DNA of 64,000 nt from Coriaria nepalensis (Eukaryota; Streptophyta; Magnoliopsida; Cucurbitales; Coriariaceae). Shown here one piece after another: positions 51,450 through 61,052 of this stretch (positions within the stretch are counted from its first letter, which is position 1; each line of letters begins with the position of its first letter). The stretch covers positions 32,147,501 through 32,211,500 of the forward strand of contig CP114481.1 in assembly GCA_027186245.1 (NCBI GenBank), in the 5' to 3' direction. Both the position numbers and the translations under genes were made by a program. Below the pieces are notes generated by a model. It was not told the DNA's origin and made no database searches. It saw nothing but the letters and a program-made list of their open reading frames with translations.

Positions 51450-52107
51450 ATTGCAAGTCAATAACTTATTTCAAAGCAATTCGAACGAATTCTAGTTTTG
51501 CACTACAGACACAACTTTTGTGCATAACTTGCAAATGATCATTGCAAGGAAAGTGTGCATTCGTTTAAAATTAAAATCATTTCAAAGAGTCCTTTCAAGT
51601 CAATAATTTATTTGAAAGCAAGTCGAACAAATTCTAATTTTGCACTACAGACACAACTTTTGTGCATAACTTGCAAATGATCATTGCAAGGAAAGTGTGC
51701 ATTCGTTTAACCTTAAAATCATTTCAATGAGTCATTTCAAGTCAATAACTTATGTCAAAGCAAGTCGAACGAATTCTAGTTTTGGACTACACACACAACT
51801 TTTGTGCATAACTTGCAAATGATCATTGCAAGGAAAATGTGCATTCGTTTAACATTAAAATCATTTCAATGAGTCATTGCAAGTCAATAACTTACGTCAA
51901 AGCAAGTCGAACGAATTCTAGTTTTGCACTACAGACACAACTTTTGTGCATAACTTGCAAATGATTAGTGCAAGGAAAGTGTGCATTCGTTTAACCTTAA
52001 AATCATTTCAATGAGTCATTGCAAGTCAATAACTTATTTCAAAGCAATTCGAACGAATTCTAGTTTTGCACTACAGACACAACTTTTGTGCATAACTTGC
52101 AAATGAT

Positions 52108-52249
52108 CATTGCAAGGAAAGTGTGCATTCGTTTAAAATTAAAATCATTTCAAAGAGTCCTTTCAAGTCAATAATTTATTTTAAAGCAAGTCGAATGTAT
52201 TCTAGATTTGCACTACAGACACAACTTTTGTGCATAACTTGCAAATGAT
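52108..52249 (+). repeat. Recombinant monomer
   Basis: The left part, to about position 70, matches the monomer at 48842 (AAAATTA, TTTCAAAGAGTCC, TCAATAATTTATTT). The right part matches the monomer at 49126 (TTTTAAAGCAAGTCG, GAATGTATTCTAGATTTGC). The switch lies around 52176-52180. This is what crossing-over or gene conversion within a monomer in register would give. Confidence 0.75.
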
Positions 52250-52391
52250 CATTGCAAGGAAAGTGTGCTTTTGTTTAACCTTAAAATCATTTCAATGAGT
52301 CCTTTCAAGTCAATAACTTATGTCAAAGCAAGTCGAACGAATTCTAGTTTTCTACTAAAAACACAACTTTTGTGCATAACTTGTAAATGAT

Positions 52392-55339
52392 CATTGCAAG
52401 GAAAGTGTGCATTCGTTTAAAATTAAAATCATTTCAAAGAGTCCTTTCAAGTCAATAACTTATTTCAATGCAAGTTGAACGAATTCTAATTTTGCACTAC
52501 AGACACAACTTTTGTGCATAACTTGCAAATGATCATTGCAAGGAAAGTGTGCATTCGTTTAACCTTAAAATCATTTCAATGAGTCATTTCAAGTCAATAA
52601 CTTATGTCAAAGCAAGTCGAACGAAGTCTAGTTTTGCACTACAGACACAACTTTTGTGCATAACTTGCAAATGATCATTGCAAGGAAAGTGTGCATTCGT
52701 TTAACCTTAAAATCATTTCAATGAGTCATTGCAAGTCAATAACTTATGTCAAAGTAAGTGGAACGAATTCTAGTTTTGCACTACAGACACAACTTTTGTG
52801 CATAACTTGCAAATGATCAGTGCAAGGAAAGTGTGCATTCGTTTAACCTTAAAATCATTTCAATGAGTCATTGCAAGTCAATAACTTATTTCAAAGCAAT
52901 TCGAACGAATTCTAATTTTGCACTACAGACTCAACTTTTGTGCATAACTTGCAAATGATCATTGCAGGGAAAGTGTGCTTTCGTTTAACCTTAAAATCAT
53001 TTCAATGAGTCCTTTCAAGTCAATAACTTATGTCAAAGCAAGTCGAACGAATTCTAGTTTTCTACTAAAAACACAACTTTTGTGCATAACTTGCAAATGA
53101 TCATTGCAAGGAAAGTGTGCATTCGTTTAACCTTAAAATCATTTCAATGAGTCATTTCAAGTCAATAACTTTTGTCAAAGCAAGTCGAACGAATTCTAGT
53201 TTTCTACTAAAAACACAACTTTTGTGCATAACTTGCAAATGATCATTGCAAGGGAAGTGTGCATTCGTTTAACCTTAAAATCATTTAAATGAGTCATTTC
53301 AAGTCAATAACTTATGTCAAAGCAAGTCGAACGAATTCTAGGTTTGCACTACAGACACAACTTTTGTGCATAACTTGCAAATGATCATTGCAAGGAAAGT
53401 GTGCATTCGTTTAACCTTAAAATCATTTCAATGAGATATTTCAAGTCAATAACTTATTTCAAAGCAAGTCGAACGTATTCTAGATTTGCACTACAGAGAC
53501 AACTTTTGTGCATAACTTGCAAATGATCATTGCAAGGAAAGTGTGCATTCGTTTAACCTTAAAATCATTTCAATGAGTCATTGCAAGTCAATAACATATG
53601 TCGAAGCAAGTCGAACGAATTCTAGTTTTGCACTACAGACACAACTTTTGTGCATAACTTGCAAATGATCAGTGCAAGGAAAGTGTGCATTTGTTTAACC
53701 TTAAAATCATTTCAATGAGTCATTGCAAGTCAATAACTTATTTCAAAGCAATTCGAACGAATTCTAGTTTTGCACTACAGACACAACTTTTGTGCATAAC
53801 TTGCAAATGATCATTGCAAGGAAAGTGTGCATTTGTTTAAAATTAAAATCATTTCAAAGAGTCCTTTCAAGTCAATAACTTATTTGAAAGCAAGTCGAAC
53901 GAATTCTAATTTTGCACTACAGACACAACTTTTGTGCATAATTTGCAAATGATCATTGCAAGGAAAGTGTGCATTCGTTTAACCTTAAAATCACTTCAAT
54001 GAGTCATTTCAAGTCAATAACTTATGTCAAAGCAAGTCGAACGAAGTCTAGTTTTGCACTACAGACACAACTTTTGTGCATAACTTGCAAATGATCATTG
54101 CAAGGAAAGTGTGCATTCGTTTAACCTTAAAATCATTTCAATGAGTCATTGCAAGTCAATAACTTATGTCAAAGCAAGTGGAACGAATTCTAGTTTTGCA
54201 CTACAGACACAACTTTTGTGCATAACTTGCAAATGATCAGTGCAAGGAAAGTGTGCATTCGTTTAACCTTAAAATCATTTCAATGAGTCATTGCAAGTCA
54301 ATAACTTATTTCAAAGCAATTCGAACGAATTCTAATTTTGCACTACAGACACAACTTTTGTGCATAACTTGCAAATGATCATTGCAGGGAAAGTGTGCTT
54401 TCGTTTAACCTTAAAATCATTTCAATGAGTCCTTTCAAGTCAATAACTTATGTCAAAGCAAGTCGAACGAATTCTAGTTTTCTACTAAAAACACAACTTT
54501 TGTGCATAAGTTGCAAATGATCATTGCAAGGAAAGTGTGCTTTCGTTTAACCTTAAAATCATTTCTATGAGTCATTGCAAGTCAATAACTTATGTCAAAG
54601 CAACTCGAACGAATTCTAGTTTTGCACTACAGACACAACTTTTGTGCATAACTTGCAAATGATCATTGCAAGGGCAGTGTGCATTCGTTTAACCTTAAAA
54701 TCATTTCAATGAGTCATTTCAAGTCAATAACTTATGTCAAAGCAAGTCGAACGAATTCTAGGTTTGCGCTACAGACACAACTTTTGTGCATAACTTGCAA
54801 ATGATCATTGCAAGGAAAGTGTGCATTCGTTTAACCTTAAAATCATTTCAGTGAGTCATTTCAAGTCAATAACTTATTTCAAAGCAAGTCGAACGTATTC
54901 TAGATTTGCACTACAGACACAACTTTTGTGCATAACTTGCAAATGATCATTGCAAGGAAAGTCTGCATTCGTTTAACCTTAAAATCATTTCAATGAGTCA
55001 TTGCAAGTCAATAACTTATTTCAAGGCAATTCGAACGAATTCTAGTTTTGCACTACAGACACAGCTTTTGTGCATAACTTGCAAATGATCTTTGCAAGGA
55101 AAGTGTGCATTCGTTTAACCTTAAAATCATTTCAATGAGTCATTGCAAGTCAATAACTTATGTCAAAGCAACTCGAACGAATTCTAGTTTTGCACTACAG
55201 ACACAACTTTTGTGCATAACTTGCAAATGATCAGTGCAAGGAAAGTGTGCATTCGTTTAACCTTAAAATCATTTCAATGAGTCATTTCAAGTCAATAAAT
55301 TATTTCAAAGCAAGTCAAACGAATTCTAGTTTTGCACTA
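52392..55339 (+). repeat. Large recent duplication in domain D, copy 1 (about 21 monomers)
   Basis: It matches 61053-64000 at a constant offset of 8661 bp (61 monomers minus the 1 bp lost at 60628-60768). Every diagnostic variant I compared is shared: CAATGCAAGTTG, AAAGTAAGTGG, CAGACTCAAC, ATCATTTAAATGAG, GTGCATAAGTTGC, AAGGGCAGTG, GGTTTGCGCTAC, TTTCAGTGAG, GTCTGCATTC and GATCTTTGC. I found no difference in the stretches checked. Confidence 0.9.
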
Positions 55340-56225
55340 CAGACACAACTTTTGTGCATAACTTGCAAATGATCTTTGCAAGGAAAGTGTGTATTCGTTT
55401 AACCTTAAAATCATTTCAATGAGTCATTGCAAGTCAATAACATATTTCAAGGCAATTCGAACGAATTCTAGTTTTGCACTACAGACACAGCTTTTGTGCA
55501 TAACTTGCAAATGATCTTTGCAAGGAAAGTGTGCATTCGTTTAACCTTAAAATCATTTCAATGAGTCATTGCAAGTCAATAACTTATGTCAAAGCAACTC
55601 GAACGAATTCTAGTTTTCTACTAAAAACACAACTTTTGTGCATAACTTGCAAATGATCAGTGCAAGGAAAGTGTGCATTCGTTTAACCTTAAAATCATTT
55701 CAATGAGTCATTTCAAGTCAATAAATTATTTCAAAGCAAGTCGAACGAATTCTAGTTTTGCACTACAGGCACAACTTTTGTGCATAACTTGCAAATGATC
55801 ATTGAAAGGAAAGTGTGTATTCGTTTAACCTTAAAATCATTTCAATGAGTCATTGTAAGTCAATAACTTATTTCATAGCAATTCGAACGAATTCTAGTTT
55901 TGCACTACAGACACAACTTTTGTGCATAACTTGCAAATGATCTTTGCAAGGAAAGTGTGCATTCGTTTAACCTTAAAATCATTTCAATGAGTCATTGCAA
56001 GTCAATAACTTATGTCAAAGCAACTCGAACGAATTCTAGTTTTGCACTACAGACACAACTTTTGTGCATAACTTGCAAATGATCAGTGCAAGGAAAGTGT
56101 GCATTCGTTTAACCTTAAAATCATTTCAATGACTCATTGCAAGTCAATAACTTATTTCAAAGCAATTCGAACGAATTCTAGTTTTGCACTACAGACACAA
56201 CTTTTGTGCATAACTTGCAAATGAT
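54948..56225 (+). repeat. Three diverged copies of a 3-monomer (426-bp) unit
   Basis: The units start at 54948, 55374 and 55800. Each has the order: a CAATTCG monomer (TTCAAGGCAATTCG or TTCATAGCAATTCG), a TGATCTTTGC monomer with GTCAAAGCAACTCG, and a TGATCAGTGC monomer. The first two copies have CAATAAATTATTTC in the third monomer; the last has GACTCATTGC with CAATTCG instead. Confidence 0.8.
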
Positions 56226-56509
56226 CTTTGCAAGGAAAGTGTGCATTCGTTTAACCTTAAAATCATTTCAATGAGTCATTGCAAGTCAATAACTTATGTC
56301 AAAGCAACTCGAACGAATTCTAGTTTTGCACTACAGACACAACTTTTGTGCATAACTTGCAAATGATCAGTGCAAGGAAAGTGTGCATTCGTTTAACCTT
56401 AAAATCATTTCAATGACTCATTGCAAGTCAATAACTTATTTCAAAGCAATTCGAACGAATTCTAGTTTTGCACTACAGACACAACTTTTGTGCATAACTT
56501 GCAAATGAT
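55942..56509 (+). repeat. 2-monomer (284-bp) tandem duplication
   Basis: The pair TGATCTTTGC/GTCAAAGCAACTCG followed by TGATCAGTGC/GACTCATTGC/CAATTCG occurs at 55942-56225 and again at 56226-56509. I see no difference. It overlaps the last 3-monomer unit, which shows a local change of higher-order period from three to two. Confidence 0.82.
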
Positions 56510-56589
56510 CATTGCAAGGAAAGTGTGCATTCGTTTAAAATTAAAATCATTTCAAAGAGTCCTTTCAAGTCAATAACTTATTTCAATGC

Positions 56590-58009
56590 AAGTCGAACGA
56601 ATTCTAATTTTGCACTACAGACACAACTTTTGTGCACACCTTGCAAATGATCATTGCAAGGAAAGCGTGCATTCGTTTAACCTTAAAATCATTTCAATGA
56701 GTCATTGCAAGTCAATAACTTATGTCGAAGCAAGTCGAACGAATTCTAGTTTTGCACTACAGACACAACTTTTGTGCATAACTTGCAAATGATCATTGCA
56801 AGGGCAGTGTGCATTCGTTTAACCTTAAAATCATTTCAATGAGTCATTTCAAGTCAATAACTTATGTCAAAGCACGTCGAACGAATTCTAGGTTTGCACT
56901 ACAGACACAACTTTTGTGCATAACTTGCAAATGATCATTGCAAGGAAAGTGTGCATTCGTTTAACCTTAAAATCATTTCAATGAGGCATTTCAAGTCAAT
57001 AACTTATTTCAAAGCAAGTCGAACGTATTCTAGATTTGCACTACAGACACAACTTTTGTGCATAACTTGCAAATGATCATTGCAAGGAAAGTGTGCATTC
57101 GTTTAACCTTAAAATCATTTCAATGAGTCATTGCAAGTCAATAACTTATGTCGAAGCAAGTCGAACGAATTCTAGTTTTGCACTACGGACACAACTTTTG
57201 TGCATAACTTGCAAATGATCAGTGCAAGGAAAGTGTGCATTCGTTTAACCTTAAAATCATTTCTATGAGTCATTGCAAGTCAATAACTTATTTCAAAGCA
57301 ATTCGAACGAATTCTAGTTTTGCACTACAGACACAACTTTTGTGCATAATTTGCAAATGATCAGTGCAAGGAAAGTGTGCATTCATTTAACCTTAAAATC
57401 ATTTCAATGAGTCATTTCAAGTCAATAACTTTTGTCAAAGCAAGTCGAACGAATTCTAGTTTTCTACTAAAAACACAACTTTTGTGCATAACTTGCAAAT
57501 GATCATTGCAAGGGAAGTGTGCATTCGTTTAACCTTAAAATCTTTTCAATGAGTCATTTCAAGTCAATAACTTATGTCAAAGCAAGTCGAACGAATTCTA
57601 GGTTTGCACTACAGACACAACTTTTGTGCATAATTTGGAAATGATCATAGCAAGGAAAGTGTGCATTCGTTTAACCTTAAAATCATTTCAATGAGTCATT
57701 TCAAGTCAATAACTTTTGTCAAAGCAAGTCGAACGAATTCTAGTTTTCTACTAAAAACACAACTTTTGTGCATAACTTGCAAATGATCATTGCAAGGGAA
57801 GTGTGCATTCGTTTAACCTTAAAATCATTTCAATGAGTCATTTCAAGTCAATAACTTATGTCAAAGCAAGTCGAACGAATTCTAGTTTTGCACTACAGAC
57901 ACAACTTTTGTGCATAATTTGCAAATGATCATTGCAAGGAAAGTGTGCATTCGTTTAACCTTAAAATCACTTCAATGAGTCATTTCAAGTCAATAACTTA
58001 TGTCAAAGC
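56590..58009 (+). repeat. 10-monomer (1420-bp) higher-order unit, copy 1
   Basis: It matches 58010-59429 at exactly 1420 bp. Markers are TTTTGTGCACACCTTGC (56629, 58049, 59469), AAGGGCAGTG, GAGGCATTTC, CTACGGACAC, TTTCTATGAG, CATTCATTTAACC, TAATTTGGAAATGATCATAG and ATCACTTCAATG. I noticed two differences, AGCACGTCG near 56872 and CTAATTTT against CTAGTTTT at the unit edge. Confidence 0.92.
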
Positions 58010-59429
58010 AAGTCGAACGAATTCTAATTTTGCACTACAGACACAACTTTTGTGCACACCTTGCAAATGATCATTGCAAGGAAAGCGTGCATTCGTTTAA
58101 CCTTAAAATCATTTCAATGAGTCATTGCAAGTCAATAACTTATGTCGAAGCAAGTCGAACGAATTCTAGTTTTGCACTACAGACACAACTTTTGTGCATA
58201 ACTTGCAAATGATCATTGCAAGGGCAGTGTGCATTCGTTTAACCTTAAAATCATTTCAATGAGTCATTTCAAGTCAATAACTTATGTCAAAGCAAGTCGA
58301 ACGAATTCTAGGTTTGCACTACAGACACAACTTTTGTGCATAACTTGCAAATGATCATTGCAAGGAAAGTGTGCATTCGTTTAACCTTAAAATCATTTCA
58401 ATGAGGCATTTCAAGTCAATAACTTATTTCAAAGCAAGTCGAACGTATTCTAGATTTGCACTACAGACACAACTTTTGTGCATAACTTGCAAATGATCAT
58501 TGCAAGGAAAGTGTGCATTCGTTTAACCTTAAAATCATTTCAATGAGTCATTGCAAGTCAATAACTTATGTCGAAGCAAGTCGAACGAATTCTAGTTTTG
58601 CACTACGGACACAACTTTTGTGCATAACTTGCAAATGATCAGTGCAAGGAAAGTGTGCATTCGTTTAACCTTAAAATCATTTCTATGAGTCATTGCAAGT
58701 CAATAACTTATTTCAAAGCAATTCGAACGAATTCTAGTTTTGCACTACAGACACAACTTTTGTGCATAATTTGCAAATGATCAGTGCAAGGAAAGTGTGC
58801 ATTCATTTAACCTTAAAATCATTTCAATGAGTCATTTCAAGTCAATAACTTTTGTCAAAGCAAGTCGAACGAATTCTAGTTTTCTACTAAAAACACAACT
58901 TTTGTGCATAACTTGCAAATGATCATTGCAAGGGAAGTGTGCATTCGTTTAACCTTAAAATCTTTTCAATGAGTCATTTCAAGTCAATAACTTATGTCAA
59001 AGCAAGTCGAACGAATTCTAGGTTTGCACTACAGACACAACTTTTGTGCATAATTTGGAAATGATCATAGCAAGGAAAGTGTGCATTCGTTTAACCTTAA
59101 AATCATTTCAATGAGTCATTTCAAGTCAATAACTTTTGTCAAAGCAAGTCGAACGAATTCTAGTTTTCTACTAAAAACACAACTTTTGTGCATAACTTGC
59201 AAATGATCATTGCAAGGGAAGTGTGCATTCGTTTAACCTTAAAATCATTTCAATGAGTCATTTCAAGTCAATAACTTATGTCAAAGCAAGTCGAACGAAT
59301 TCTAGTTTTGCACTACAGACACAACTTTTGTGCATAATTTGCAAATGATCATTGCAAGGAAAGTGTGCATTCGTTTAACCTTAAAATCACTTCAATGAGT
59401 CATTTCAAGTCAATAACTTATGTCAAAGC
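58010..59429 (+). repeat. 10-monomer (1420-bp) higher-order unit, copy 2
   Basis: It directly follows copy 1 in register and is almost identical to it, which implies a very recent tandem duplication or an assembly effect. Confidence 0.92.
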
Positions 59430-60400
59430 AAGTCGAACGAATTCTAGTTTTGCACTACAGACACAACTTTTGTGCACACCTTGCAAATGATCATTGCAAG
59501 GAAAGCGTGCATTCGTTTAACCTTAAAATCATTTCAATGAGTCATTGCAAGTCAATAACTTATGTCGAAGCAAGTCGAACGAATTCTAGTTTTGCACTAC
59601 AGACACAACTTTTGTGCATAACTTGCAAATGATCATTGCAAGGAAAGTGTGCATTCGTTTATCCTTAAAATCATTTCTATGTGTCATTGCAAGTCAATAA
59701 CTTATTTCAAAGCAATTCGAACGAATTCTAGTTTTGCACTACAGACACAACTTTTGTGCATAATTTGGAAATGATCATAGCAAGGAAAGTGTGCATTCGT
59801 TTAACCTTAAAATCATTTCAATGAGTCATTTCAAGTCAATAACTTTTGTCAAAGCAAGTCGAACGAATTCTAGTTTTCTACTAAAAACACAACTTTTGTG
59901 CATAACTTGCAAATGATCATTGCAAGGGAAGTGTGCATTCGTTTAACCTTAAAATCATTTCAATGAGTCATTTCAAGTCAATAACTTTTGTCAAAGCAAG
60001 TCGAACGAATTCTAGTTTTCTGCTAAAAACACAACTTTTGTGCATAACTTGCAAATGATCATTGCAAGGGAAGTGTGCATTCGTTTAACCTTAAAATCAT
60101 TTCAATGAGTCATTTCAAGTCAATAACTTATGTCAAAGCAAGTCGAACGAATTCTAGTTTTGCACTACAGACACAACTTTTGTGCATAATTTGCAAATGA
60201 TCATTGCAAGGAAAGTGTGCATTCGTTTAACCTTAAAATCACTTCAATGAGTCATTTCAAGTCAATAACTTATGTCAAAGCAAGTCGAACGAATTCTAGT
60301 TTTGCACTACAGACACAACTTTTGTGCACAGCTTGCAAATGATCATTGCAAGGAAAGCGTGCATTCGTTTAACCTTAAAATCATTTCAATGAGTCATTGC
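59430..60400 (+). repeat. 10-monomer unit, copy 3, a deletion derivative
   Basis: It begins like copies 1 and 2 (TTTTGTGCACACC at 59469). At 59634 it moves to a monomer that combines TTTCTATG, CAATTCG and TAATTTGGAAATGATCATAG, features that sit in separate monomers of the full unit. It reaches the next TGTGCACA monomer after only six monomers (852 bp, 60321) and includes an extra CTGCTAAAAAC monomer. Confidence 0.78.
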
Positions 60401-60627
60401 AAGTCAATAACTTTTGTCAAAGCAAGTCGAACGAATTCTAGTTTTCTACTAAAAACACAACTTTTGTGCATAACTTGCAAATGATCATTGCAAGGGAAGT
60501 GTGCATTCGTTTAACCTTAAAATCATTTCAATGAGTCATTTCAAGTCAATAACTTATGTCAAAGCAAGTCGAACGAATTCTAGTTTTGCACTACAGACAC
60601 AACTTTTGTGCATAATTTGCGAATGAT

Positions 60628-60768
60628 CATTGCAAGGGAAGTGTGCATTCGTTAACCTTAAAATCATTTCTATGAGTCATTTCAAGTCAATAACTTATTT
60701 CAAAGCAAGTCGAACGAATTCTAGTTTTCTGCTAAAAACACAACTTTTGTGCATAACTTGCAAATGAT
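60628..60768 (+). repeat. 141-bp monomer
   Basis: One T is missing in CATTCGTTAACCTTAAAATC (around 60650) where other monomers have CATTCGTTTAACC. The loss explains why the 8661-bp duplication offset is one less than 61 whole monomers. Confidence 0.88.
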
Positions 60769-61052
60769 CATTGCAAGGGAAGTGTGCATTCGTTTAACCT
60801 TAAAATCATTTCAATGAGTCATTGCAAGTCAATAACATATGTCGAAGCAAGTCGAACGAATTCTAGTTTTGCACTACAGACACAACTTTTGTGCATAACT
60901 TGCAAATGATCAGTGCAAGGAAAGTGTGCATTCGTTTAACCTTAAAATCATTTCAATGACTCATTGCAAGTCAATAACTTATTTCAAAGCAATTCGAACG
61001 AATTCTAGTTTTGCACTACAGACACAACTTTTGTGCATAACTTGCAAATGAT

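Noticed and set aside
1237..60484. Stop-free stretches of 60-88 codons on the + strand (for example 1237-1419, 31759-31941, 35224-35490, 42677-42865, 58000-58212)
   Set aside because: They are satellite sequence read through about 1.3-2 monomers. They begin at TTG or similar codons and exist only where a point change removes the usual in-frame TAA (GCATAA to GCATAC, GCATTA, GCACAC) or TAG (TTCTAG to TTCTAT), or a 1-bp indel shifts the frame. Since 142 is not a multiple of three, the frame changes each monomer and no long ORF can form. No domain, codon bias or gene context is visible.
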